DNA of 64,000 nt, from NCBI GenBank assembly GCA_964006375.1, contig OZ023262.1, positions 88,544,154 to 88,608,153 of the forward strand, given 5' to 3'. Below the pieces are notes generated by a model, which was given only the letters and a program-made list of their open reading frames with translations, was not told the origin of the DNA and did not search any database. The DNA comes from Tillus elongatus. Its lineage: Eukaryota > Arthropoda > Insecta > Coleoptera > Cleridae. The first letter of the stretch is position 1, and every line of letters starts with the position of its first letter. This document shows, one piece after another, positions 48,536 through 63,264 of this stretch. Made by a program: the position numbers and the translations under genes.

Positions 48536-48944
48536 AAGGTTTACAAATAATCTTGAGAATGGAATACCAAAAATCAACGTAAACCTTCCCGTCGACCAAT
48601 GATAAAAAAATATGATATAAACGCATTCGGCTACGATATTAATAAACTCTCTGAAACGTCCCGAGGTATTAAGGTGCATACCAAAAATTCACCTAATCCA
48701 ACTCCTTCACCATTGAAGTGCGTGTTTTGCAAAAGAACAATGTGGTTAAGAGTCAAATAGCACCTAAAAATTCAAATTGATGACAGCAACGTAGTAGAAC
48801 GCGATATTAACAAAATCTTGTTTAAAATCTTTGACCTAAAATACAAAATGGATTATAAAAACGTAGTGGGCTGCGATATTAATAAAATCTCGAAAACGTC
48901 CAGAGGTATCAAGATATGATTCTAAGTTGCATACTACAAAAAGT

Positions 48945-49430
<486 letters not shown>

Positions 49431-51057
49431 TACCTCTCTATTAGTTATTCCACCCTGTATTTTATGATTGACGATTGGAACATGTAACGAACACTCATAA
49501 CTACAACTTGGAGAACCTTATTCATCACAATACAGTTTATAGACCTGACTATCGTTCCGCTCACAAAGTTATCGTCATCATAGGGATGAACAAACTGGTG
49601 TTAAATAAACAGTTTATTCATCCCTGTATCGTATATAACGTGATTGCATATTTTGTTATTGTCTACTAATCAGAGGCCCCAAGAAACGCGTGTCAACATG
49701 TCAAAATAAAAGCCAATTCGGTGAACTTGTTTTTGACCTGCAAACGATCAAACAGCATCCAAAATTTAAGCTATTCCACTTCAATTGACACGTAGTTTAT
49801 TTGGAAAAGCTGTTGGTCTAATCTATCAAAAAAGGTCTACAGTTAGCCTTATAAGACGGCATTTAAATGATTAAATCGACGTCAAAAAAAGAAGCATTCT
49901 AATTTGAGAAACATGTCTTTCGCACTTGTTGAAATAAAAATAAATTCGATCTAGGCCCCTTGAAATCGATATCCGAGGCCAGGCTCAGATTTTTTCTTAA
50001 TCGTCCGCTCGCCAAATGAGAAAATAGGCTTGGATCTTGAAATAAGGTACAACTATTATTTTATGACTGATCCTAGTACGATTTGATATACTGAACCATA
50101 ATGTGTGGGTGGCAGAGTGGCACCCTTGTGCAACTTTAAATATTGAAGGTAAAAATTCACGGAGTCCAAAAAGCACAACTCACCAATTTTATTGCAAATG
50201 AAAGGGAGTCGTCTGACCAAAATTAAATATTTGTAGTTTAATAAATGTTTATTATGTGAATACTAGGTAATATAACCGTATACTATACTTTTACAACACC
50301 ATAAGATAGCGATTGAACATAAAATATGTTTAAAGGCCATTCTCCCTTCAATTTCTTTACAGCCATATGACTACATACTACTTATCGATCTTCATCAGAC
50401 AGTTCTATAAAAATACATCAATAAACTGTTAAAAGAAATACTTTTATTTTCTAAGTGTATCTTCGAAAAACAAAAACAAAAGTATCAGAGCATCTTGAGA
50501 GAATTAATGAAACTCGAGAACAAAATATTTAGATAAACGAGGAAAACGTTGCACTAAGAGCACTACCAGTCCGAAAGGCGGATTCTCTTTATAAAGTATA
50601 TTCCTACCCAATTCAATCATATTGCATAAGGTACTTATTCCGTTTTATAAATTACATTCCGACTCAATTTAACTCTCACAATAAAATACTTTTTCCTCAT
50701 TCGAGAAGGCAACCAGCTCATCTAAATATGAACAAAAGAGCAAAGAAAATAAATTTCCTTCTTTTCAGCATACTGCGCTTATGTCTAAGAACAATTCAAC
50801 CCTTTAACTCCAACCAATTTAAACTAATAGCTATTTCAAGATTATGATAGACTCTCCAAAATTTTAAATCATTATTATATGTTCTACTTTTACTCCAATC
50901 GCACAATTATAGAGGAAAACTATAACTGGTTATTATTGTTGTTATAATTAATATTATTATTAACTAATACCCAATAGATTATCAGATTATCAAAATTAAG
51001 TAGAATTCAATTAATAAATATTATAACAGATATAAAACAGCCAATTGAAAGTCACAA
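49431..51057. other. Unannotated region, no supported gene
   Basis: AT-rich. It contains a 15 bp hairpin at 49583-49624 (see findings). No coding motif. Confidence 0.45.
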
Positions 51058-51239
51058 AAGTCGGGACGCAGCAAGTGCGTTATGGTAGTGAATTTTCATA
51101 GAAATGATCTGGCACACAATATTTTATTATAACTTTTTTTTCTTGTAACATGGAAATCTAAATTTTGGTGTATAGTTTACTTTTTATATCATAAACCTAC
51201 CTACCAAATTTGGTTATCATAGATTTTTTATTTTTTAAG

Positions 51240-51803
51240 ATAAAAATTTTTTTCAAATGAAAACTCAAAATTTTTTCGGAAAACCTCGTCCTATTTTTTT
51301 GATTAACGAACTCGTCAAAGCCATTTACAAAAGGAAGGTACATGCCAAATTATATCAAAATCTGCTTATTATTCTTTGAGATAAAAAAATTTTTCAAATG
51401 AAAAGTCAAAATTTTCCCGGAAAACCTCGTCCGATTTTCCTGACTAACAAACTTGTCAAATCCATTTACAAAAGGAAGGTACATGCCAAATTTTATTAAA
51501 ATCGGCTTATTACTTTTTGAGAAAAGAATTTTTTTCGAATGAAAACTCAAAATTTTCCCGGAAAGTTTCATCCGATTTTCCTGACTAACGAAAGTGTCAA
51601 AGCCATTTACAAAAGGAAGGTACACGCCAAATTTTATTAAAATCGGCTTATTACTTTTTGAGATAAGAATTTTTTTCGAATGAAAACTCAAAATTTTCCC
51701 GGAAAACCTCATCCGATTTTCCTGACTAACGAACTTATCCAAGCCATTTACAAAAGAAAGGTACGTGCAAAATTTTATCAAAATCGGCCTATTATTTTTT
51801 GAG
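51240..51803. repeat. 141 bp tandem repeat, about four units
   Basis: The anchor AAGGAAGGTA (AAGAAAGGTA in the last unit) occurs at 51331, 51472, 51613 and 51754, a spacing of exactly 141. Confidence 0.95.
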
Positions 51804-51814
51804 TTATCGGTGTG

Positions 51815-51817
<3 letters not shown>

Positions 51818-51903
<86 letters not shown>
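51818..51903. repeat. (TA)n microsatellite
   Basis: About 86 bp of TA. Confidence 0.97.
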
Positions 51904-51906
<3 letters not shown>

Positions 51907-52059
51907 ATATAAAAATTGAAACTGACTCCGGATATGGGTTCTAGGGGTCCTAGATCGCGCTCATTTGCAAAAATTTTTTCAAAATTCAAAAGTCGGGATC
52001 TCCCCATTAGTGAATTTTTTCTACGAAAATTCACTAAAAATTGAATTACAAAAGCTAAC

Positions 52060-53260
52060 ATATATTAAGGACAAAAGAACCCTCAAAGATGGCGTAACAT
52101 CAATTATAAGAATAAGCGCTGGCAAATTTAGAAAAAGAAAATCTAAAAGAAAAAAAACATATATTTATTTTATGCAAATGAGAGTGAGATGATGGTTCCG
52201 TTCAATAACTTAAAATCATTCGGTAATATAATCACAGATTAGAAAAAGATTAAGAGTCAATTAAGAAAAATTTAAGTTCGTTGAAAATCACCTTAGATGA
52301 AAAACAAACTAAAATAGAATATAAGGCCGTTGTAGAATTTCAAGTAACATTAAGTTTGAAATTAATAGCAAAATAAAGGTATTACAAGGAACAATTTTTC
52401 TCAATTTTAATCAGTTAACAAATGGAAAAATATTCACTGCTAAGGACTTATATGTCATTAATGAACATTTAAAGCTTATTTATAGTAAAAATAAGTTAAT
52501 TAGTTTTGATCAAATCTACAACTTTTAAAAAATCTTGGAGTTACCAAATTTATTGTTTTAATTAAAAGAGACACAATTGTTATTTCCTAAACTTTCTATT
52601 CTACATCCTATTCCAAGATCCTATTTCCGAATTGTTCTAACAACCCAAAACAATATATCACCTGCTTCGCTCTACCTGAAAACACCACTGAAAAATCTGT
52701 AGACAGCAGAGCAATTCGAATCTGTTGAAGAAGCCACCAAATGTATTGATCAACGACATAAAAAGAAACAACCCACACATCTTGATATGTCTCCTTGCTA
52801 CTACAACCAAACCTTATACATCATTCGTTAAATTACGAAATGGAAATACCTTGGTCATCACTATCAGAAAACCAGTACCTTTAAAGATTGCCATCAAGAT
52901 CAGGTAGATGGACCACCACAACGACACCCTTATAGCCAAGCAAGAAAAATGCAGAATATCCATGAACAACGAAAAAAACCAACAAACATTTCATGAGTGC
53001 CTGAGCTGATACATCAACAGCCTCAACCTGTCATCAAGTTCAATTCAAGACACCCCAAAGAAGTCAACAAGTTAAGATTGTAATAAAAATTCAAATGGCG
53101 AAATTCAATCGTCATCATATACTACATCCTTTGGTACATTTGACGGATATGGAAATAACCTGCATAGCCAATAGCATCGTCCTGGTCATCCTGTGCTACA
53201 TCTTCAGCAGAAAATTAAGAAGAGAGTCACCCTGTATAATTACGTCGCCCTGTATATGAC
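52060..53260 (+). pseudogene. Errantivirus-like envelope remnant
   Basis: Broken frames include a 60-codon segment (52725-52907, LLATTTKPYTSFVKLRNGNT) and a C-terminal hydrophobic helix with a basic end (ANSIVLVILCYIFSRKLRRE, about 53167-53226), the arrangement of a membrane-anchored Env of Ty3/Gypsy errantiviruses. Many stops; no functional protein. The identification rests on the overall pattern and is moderate. It lies directly 5' of a possible 3' LTR. Confidence 0.5.
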
Positions 53261-53267
53261 AATTATA

Positions 53268-53545
53268 AATTAACTGCTCCGATATCCATGTGGATATCGT
53301 CCACTCAGCAAGATGACGACCCCTCGTAAGTATGAGTTGCGACCTCAATAGGAAACGATCAGAAATAGTTTATAAGTACACCTACTGTTACATTTTAAGA
53401 CTGATTTTTTTACTTGCTAATTCACTAGAGACATTCATTGTTCACTAGTGGTTAATTTGTATTAATCCATTTAATATTTAATTGTACCTTTTGGTTGAAA
53501 ATAAATTATTTTTATCAGGAAGCCAAAAGGGCCTTATTTAACTTA
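53268..53545 (+). repeat. Possible 3' LTR
   Basis: Bounded by AAATTAACTGC and TTATTTAACTT, resembling errantivirus LTR ends, with an AAATAAATTATTTTTATC polyadenylation-like stretch near 53500. No second LTR is present. Confidence 0.35.
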
Positions 53546-53619
53546 TATAATTTTTATATGTATACCTGTACACAATCATGTATTTTATGATAATCAATAA
53601 GTATATTGTAATGTTATTG

Positions 53620-53680
53620 TTGTTTGCCTCATACGTAGGCGGTCCGGGTTCGATTCCCTCTCGGTACATGTAACATTTTG
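53620..53680 (+). repeat. tRNA-like 3' half (SINE fragment)
   Basis: GGCGGTCCGGGTTCGATTCC carries a perfect B-box; no A-box or cloverleaf upstream. Confidence 0.45.
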
Positions 53681-53804
53681 TTTTAGTTTTGAAAACAAAG
53701 TATGATATATTATCAAGAATCTGATACGGATCAACTAGCACAGCTTTGATATAAATATGTTTTAAGTAGAGTGCTATACTCTTAAAGGTTTTAAAGTAAC
53801 GATG

Positions 53805-54663
53805 CTTATTTGAAGAAATTTTTAAAAATATGTTGCCATCTGCTCATTAGTGAATTGTTTCGACGAAAATTTACTGCGAAAGCGATGTTACTGTGAGTTT
53901 ATTATTAATAGAAGAGAAAGCTCATCAGAAATCGTTTGCAAGTATGAGATTCGTTTTCAATTAGTATCAGTTTCCGCTGCAATTAATTTTCAATCCAACT
54001 CCTATCAACTTCCAATAACTGGTACCTACATACATGGTAGCGTAAAGATTGTTCAGTGTAAAATCTTGCCATGTCTATCCTTCGAATAATAAGATTAAAC
54101 TAGTCTGCTAACTAGACGGCTCCTCTAATATGGAAAGTTTTAATGGGCTTAAGCCTCAACAGGCGAGATAACTGCTAGCTAAACCCATTCGAAACAAATA
54201 ACTTGTCTTAGTAATTCTGTGATTTACAGCGTCAGACCCCTTATATGATTGAGTGCAGACACTGAATGTAGGTCAAAAGCCTCTCTGACCAGTGGCTGGA
54301 TGCTTAATATGTAATGAAAGATCTGATGCTTTAGTAAAACGCCATGAAAGTTTTTATTCCGCATACATTTTGCGATCCGGAACATGTTTAGAAATTTACA
54401 GGAAAAATTATAACCGCTCACATAATTTAAATTTTTAAAAAGCAAATACATTTATTTAAAAATGCTGTAACTTAGATTCATTTTTTAGTGAATTTTCTTA
54501 GAGAAAATGAGATACCTAGAACACATATCCGGTGTCAGTTTCATTTTTTCAATGTTTACAATAAACAAAGTCACGCCTTTCTACGGTAAAGATATATCCG
54601 TTATTATACGAGAAAAATTGTATTCGATAATTTGGTGAAACGAAAAATTCACTAATAAGGATA

Positions 54664-54667
<4 letters not shown>
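53805..54667 (-). repeat. Worn ACGCA/hairpin family pieces
   Basis: A hairpin end at 53835-53875 (TAGTGAATTGTTTCGACGAAAA), an unassigned stretch 53880-54470, then reversed family sequence from 54480 (TTTAGTGAATTTTCTTAG, TATCCGGTGTCAGTTTC, TTTCTACGGTAAAG) up to the (TA)n at 54668. Confidence 0.55.

Positions 54668-54733
<66 letters not shown>
54668..54733. repeat. (TA)n microsatellite
   Basis: About 66 bp of TA; its partner array starts at 56819. Confidence 0.97.
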
Positions 54734-58640
<3,907 letters not shown>

Positions 58641-58851
58641 TAAAAAAATTAATTGCCTTTCTGCGATGCAACGCTTTTAGTTGGGGTTTCCACTCTTTAG
58701 CAATTACTAAATCTTTTCTAACAATAAGTATACATCGTTGTCTTTTATGACCTTACATTTTATTTTAGGTTTACATTGTGGTCTTTATAATCACGTAGTA
58801 TAATTGTTCATTATAGGTGATTTACCGGCTGAAGAAAATTTTTATTTATAG

Positions 58852-59061
58852 AGCTTCCCTAACAACAGTGAAAATTTTAGGGAAACTGGTTCATTTTTAT
58901 CACTGGGGAAAGAATTTAATTATTTGTCCATGAAAACCATTTACGCAAACAATGGAAAAGATATCGTAAACAAACTCGCTGTTCTGGAAAACAAACTTCA
59001 ATCGGGTATTGATGCTGACCAGTTTGTTAACGTCTCGTCACGCAGGACGTCGACGTTTGAT
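58852..59061 (+). CDS. Possible internal exon of an unknown gene
   Basis: A 210 bp, 70-codon open segment is bounded by TTTATTTATAG on the left and GTAAGC on the right, matching splice acceptor and donor, with phase 0 at both ends. It encodes a soluble-looking peptide (KTIYANNGKDIVNKLAVLEN) with no transposon motif. An ATG lies at 58930. It is the only segment with exon-like structure. Product unknown; chance is possible. Confidence 0.3.
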
Positions 59062-59531
59062 GTAAGCCTTTATCACGTTTCCGTAAATATTTATCCTACC
59101 AATTTGTTTCGCACAACCTCGGATTGATTACATCCCTCTGGTTTGATTTGTATGCTTTTGACGGTCGCAAATAATCAAAATCGAGATGTTTGATATGGGA
59201 ATAGGCGCCTGTGATGCATTAAAGCCTGTTCATTAACGAATGTTTGTAGAAATAATCGCACCTTGAAAAAATATCTTAAATAAACTCTATCAGGAGTCAG
59301 TTTTAATTTTTATATTTATATAGTTACAGGGCTAGTAAAAAGTATGGAAAAGCTCTTGTATTTTCTGAGGCATTCTCTATTCAGAGAAAATGTTTTTACA
59401 AGAGTTTTTCGACAAAGTTTTGCTACAAACTGGCGACGTATTTTCTGGCGAAAACACCCTCCTTGCTATGACAAATAAAATGATTTTTAAACCCTAAGAT
59501 TTGAGATTTTTGAGTTTTTCGAGGTCTCCTC
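59062..59531. other. Unannotated spacer
   Basis: Includes a worn family fragment (AGGAGTCAGTTTTAATTTTTAT) near 59290; nothing else. Confidence 0.45.
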
Positions 59532-60854
59532 CTTTTTTTTTCTTTTTAATTTCAACAACACACCACGAGGGATTACAGCCTAAATACTATCGTACCGTGG
59601 GTGTTGACAAGGAGAAAAGAGGCATCTTGTTAATTCTGGACTTGAAGGTTTGGAGGTTCGGAGGAGAAGGAAAAACATGTGCTGGCAAGGAATTCCACAA
59701 CTTGGAAGTCCTCGGGACCCAAGAGCGGGCATAACAAGATGTTCTATGTCTGGTGACCTGGGCAGTAAAAGAGTGCATTCGCTCTGTTCCCCTGGTAGAT
59801 CCGTTGGCGGCAGCAGGTGGCGGAACTATGGAGGAAAGCTCCTCTGAGCAGTGCCCGTGCAGATATCTATAAAAGAGAGAGAGAGGTCACCAACGGCACG
59901 TCGGTGGGCAAGGGATGGCAGCCTTTGGGTGAGGGTAGGGTCACCGATGAGACGTATAGCTCTCTTTTGAATGGAGTCCAGGATAGCGAGTGTAGAAGCG
60001 GCAGCGGCACCCCAGATGTGGGAGCAGTATTCGAGGTTTGGCCTTATTTGTGAAGTATATAAGGTATAGAGATTAGCTGGTGAAAAGTATTTGCGAGCCC
60101 GGAAGAGGAAACCTAATTTCTTAGCAGCCGTTTCTGCAATTGATGTGACATGTTGGTGCCAATTAAGATTTCGATCCACAGAAATGCCAACAAGAGAAAA
60201 GGACTCATTGCTTTGAATAACTTGGTTGTTCATTGTGATGGGTCTAGGGCTGGTGTATCTCTTGTGAGAAAGAAAGCAAGACTTCGTTTTGGTGGGGTTG
60301 AATTGTACAAGATTTCTACTTCCCCAGTCTAATATTTTTTGGAGATCCACGGAGACAGAACCCTCCATGAGTCTGCGATCCTCATCTAATTGGGCTAAAG
60401 AGACAGGCTTAGAATATTGTATATTTGAATGGAGGGTGCTGTCATCCGCGTAGCTGTGAACTGGGTTGTATGTGCTAGAGAGGAGGTCATTGATGTGGAG
60501 TAGAAACAAGGTAGGGGCTAAAGCTGAACCTTGAGGAACTCCTGCATTAATTGAATACAGTTTAGAGGAATGGCCATCCACAACAACAGATATGCTCCTG
60601 TTGGAGAGTAAATTTGCTGTCCACGTACAGAGTTTTGGTGGTAGGCCATAGGCCGGAAGTTTATTAAGCAGCGCTGCGTGCCAGACCTGGTCGAATGCTT
60701 TGGATGTGTCTAGAGCAACAATCTGGGATTCACCGTGTTGTTCCATGGACTTGTTCCAAGAATGGGTGACAAAGGAAAGGAGATCGGCAGTCGATCTGCG
60801 CTGACGGAATCCATACTGCCTGTCGTGGATTAGACTGTGTTTTTCAAGAAATCC
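59532..60854 (-). mobile_element. 5'-truncated Jockey-like LINE copy
   Basis: Minus-strand copy of the element at 2712-5620, starting within the RT (FLEKHSLIHDRQYGFRQRRS) and ending in AAAAAGAAAAAAAAAGG at 59532. Its RT frame is open from 60863 to 59826, unlike the first copy, with FDQVWH, GVPQGSALAPTLF and SYADDSTLHS; the C-terminal segment is in another frame (59587-59778). It adjoins Penelope-like sequence at 60860. Confidence 0.88.
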
Positions 60855-60863
60855 GTGATACAC
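59826..60863 (-). pseudogene. LINE reverse transcriptase, 5'-truncated
   Basis: About 340 codons of palm, thumb and C-terminus. Asp residues of motifs A and C are present. Lacks endonuclease, fingers and a native start; the ATG at 60863 belongs to flanking sequence. Confidence 0.85.
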
Positions 60864-60873
60864 TTAAACAATT

Positions 60874-61430
60874 TTAATTTACATGTTGATTATTGTCCCA
60901 AATAAGCTGAGCAATACATGATTTATCAGTGGTGCCATATGTCAGTTGCGCTAAATGTTCTTTAAATATAGTTTCAATAATTCTTTTAGTTTGCCCAGCA
61001 TATTTAATTATACAATCCTTACAACATATTTCATAGATTCCGTTTCGTAAATTGCCTTTCTTAAAAATGCTATAAAAGCCTCTCGTGATTCGCAGTTCAA
61101 ATGGTAAGCAGACAACGGTTTTGTCTGTTTTATATTTTCTAAAAGTCGTAGATTCCGCTAACATTTTCTTGGTTTTATGTTTGTTGGCCAATTTTTCCAC
61201 TAACCAGCAGAGTAACCATTATACTTAGCTACATTCTTAATATAATTATGTTCTCTGTTGTATCTTTCTTTATTTAAGGGAAACTGTATTAATCTGTGAA
61301 CCAGAAAATTCAAACAATCTTTTTTTTTGTGGGAAATTATAGTGTGAGTCAATCGAAAGATAACTCACAACAGTGGTTTCCCTTCTATGACTGTCCAATT
61401 CTAAAGCAAGTTCTAGAGCTGGTCAGCTCT
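60874..61430 (-). pseudogene. Penelope-like element, GIY-YIG endonuclease end
   Basis: The 108-codon ORF (60874-61200) has the GIY-YIG core: GIYEICCKDC at 54-63 with a Cys pair, KYAGQTKR at 67-73 (YAG for YIG), EH at 81-82 and a distal Asn. Upstream, in a shifted frame with one stop, come YLSIDSHYNFPQ, NFLVHRLIQFPLNKERY and EHNYIKNVAKYNGYSAG, the linker typical between Penelope RT and endonuclease. The endonuclease nicks target DNA for the element. RT proper is lost; frame broken near 61200. Confidence 0.82.
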
Positions 61431-61484
61431 TCAATATTGGGCTGGTGTGGTATACTTGCAATATGGTAGGTGGTAGTGGACTTT

Positions 61485-61530
61485 GGCACATGTTTTTCCT
61501 TCTCCCTCGAACCTCCAAACCTTCAAGGTT
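61485..61530 (+). repeat. Short LINE shard
   Basis: GCACATGTTTTTCCTTCTCC followed by AACCTCCAAACCTTCAAG equals part of the 3' region of the 2712-5620 LINE (near 5478). Confidence 0.7.
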
Positions 61531-61544
61531 TGGTTATAGGCATT

Positions 61545-62600
61545 TAAAGACGGATTTTGGGTGCCAGTGATAACCAGAAACACGCACAAAAACAAAATAT
61601 TTCGTGTGGATAGTAAAATCTATTGTATATTACAGATATAGACTAAGTTTTTTTGGCGCAAAAAGGTCAAGAAATTCCAGAAATATTACTTAATTTTCTA
61701 GTTTGTCCTCTCAAAACGTCAAAGTCGCGATTTGAATTGTCAAAATTAACAACTTCTTGGCAAATAACCTGAAACGGACAAGGTTTATGTAAAGAAAATG
61801 TCGCAAGCAGTGTGTTTCAGAGACCTTTATGTTAGCTTCATTCGTCATTGTCCTTCATTTTACTAAAATGTTTCCAGAAAATTCATTTCAAATAGAACCA
61901 TTATCTAATGCTTTGCTACTAGTTTTAGTTATAAAGTTTATGGTTTAATACTCTATAATTTTTATCGAGTTTTCGTAGAAAAAATTCACTACTGAGGAGA
62001 CCCAACTTTTGTGTTTTGAAAATATTTTTTTAAATAAGCGCAAACTAAGGCCCCTAAAATCAATATTTGGCTATGGTTTCAGTTTTTATCAGTTAACATA
62101 TATACAGGGTGTCACATTCCTAATGTAAAGCCCAATACAATTGTTATTATAAAAGATGCGAGAAAAAATTGTATACGTTAATTATAGGGTGTCTTGAGCT
62201 GCATCTTGTAAAATTCTCTTGATAATTACAGGATGCTCCATAAGACCTTGGTGATACCTGAATTTTTTTTCGGACATCCCTTATATTATTTCATTTTTGA
62301 ATTTTTCATTGGAATGTGATTCATGTTCGTAAGAAAAAAATTGAAACACAGTAACTTCGTTTTGGAAACGAATTTTTATTTAATTCTTCAATTAAATTAA
62401 ACTGAGTTTGCTATTAACCTAATGTTCATAAGCTAGGAAACCAGTTTTCTCGGAAAAATTTAAAGTTTATTTTCGGAAAATTTTGGTACAATTTCAAACA
62501 ATTTGATGTTTTTTTGATACAATATGGTACATTGTTTCTATATAGGTTATACCGATAACCAAATTGATGCCTGCTTGCATTGAAGACATATTTATAAATA
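61545..62600 (-). repeat. ACGCA/hairpin family, long copy without TA array
   Basis: Reversed blocks in the usual order: ACGTCAAAGTCGCG, CATTGTCCTTCATTTTAC, hairpin 61965-61995, CAGGGTGTCACATTCC, TAGGGTGTCTTGAGC, a worn terminus near 62345-62380, TATTTTCGGAAAATTTTGG, AGGTTATACCGATAACC. The (TA)n module is absent. Confidence 0.7.
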
Positions 62601-62973
62601 TAAATATATTCTTATTTTTAGGAAGGCACATTACTATGCCGTGTGGTCAACATTATGTCACATCAGTGATATATTTAATTGGTAGAATATTGAAACTACA
62701 GATAGAATGTTTCAAAATTCAGTTTTGTTAAAAAGTCGTAATCCAAGTTTTTCCGAAATCAACAGAAGTTAGAAAATAATGTGCATGTATTCTTGTTGTT
62801 AGAAAGGGACATTACCGTACCATATGACAACATGTTATATAAGTGGCATATTAAATTGGCAGAAAAAATGCAGATGTTTTGGTGTGAATTGTTTATACAA
62901 ATCAGCTACTTAATTTTAACACTAAACATTGAATAAAAGGCTTCTCACCAGACAACAAATTTCTTCATTTAAT
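62601..62973. other. Spacer with two diverged direct repeats
   Basis: A ~75 bp segment with GG(C/G)ACATTAC at about 62630 recurs at about 62807; otherwise nothing recognised. Confidence 0.45.
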
Positions 62974-63024
62974 TACTTCCCAACGCGTTTCGACCTCTAA
63001 GAGGTCATCCTCAGGGGATAAATC
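62974..63024 (-). ncRNA. Hammerhead ribozyme motif, type I, Penelope-like
   Basis: On the minus strand: stem I TCCC, core CTGAGGA (fits CTGANGA), stem II GACCTC/GAGGTC (6 bp, loop TTA), core GAAA, palindromic stem III ACGCGT, cleavage-site U17, stem I GGGA. Every invariant base is present. It lies 1.5 kb upstream, in the same orientation, of the Penelope fragment 60874-61430, but a repeat copy and other sequence intervene. Confidence 0.7.
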
Positions 63025-63264
63025 TATAATCACAATAAGAAAGGTGTGTCAGAAAAACATGAGTTTTTCCGGCAGGCAATTGTGCACGTTAGAGCACAAT
63101 GATGACAAGATATTCTATACAGCAAATGTTAAAAGTTAAAATCACAAGTCACACAGTAAAATGTTAACCAACAGTCAAGCTAAGATCTGAGAGAGCTACA
63201 AAATGACCCAAGCAAATACTGTAACACAAGCTAAAAAACTATGTTTAAGCTAAAACATGCAATT
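63025..63264. other. Unannotated; possibly Penelope flank
   Basis: No ORF. It is interrupted by the SINE at 63265, and the flanking sequence resumes at 63445. Confidence 0.35.

Larger units (their letters stand above)
47063..48937 (-). mobile_element. Tc1-like element with repeat-bearing inverted arms
   Basis: The left arm starts at TA/CAGGGTAAAAAGT (47061) and runs to ~47570; the right arm (48540-48937) matches it in reverse complement (ATCGCAGCCCACTACGTTTTTA, CATTGT, TTTTTGGTATGCA). Both contain internal repeats of ~150-200 bp ending in AATCTC and CGTAGT motifs. The right terminus is missing, replaced by a family copy at 48945. A Tc1 transposase remnant lies between the arms. Confidence 0.65.
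51058..52038 (+). repeat. ACGCA/hairpin family, complete copy with internal tandem amplification
   Basis: Best reference copy: GTCGGGACGCAGCAAGTGCG start, CTAAATTTTGGTGTATAG, four copies of a 141 bp unit (about 51240-51803), GAGTTATCGGTGTGATAC, (TA)n 51818-51903, GACTCCGGATATGGG, CTAGGGGTCC, then TAGTGAATTTTTTCTACG/AAAATTCACTA. The 156-codon minus ORF is open only because 141 is a multiple of three. Confidence 0.85.

Noticed and set aside
48200..48940. CRISPR-like array
   Set aside because: Units of ~150 bp without short conserved repeats and unique spacers; this is a eukaryotic tandem repeat in a transposon arm.
51350..51820. 156-codon ORF with an apparently repeated protein domain
   Set aside because: The 47-residue period equals the 141 bp DNA repeat in a non-coding repeat family; single-unit copies elsewhere are not open over the same span.
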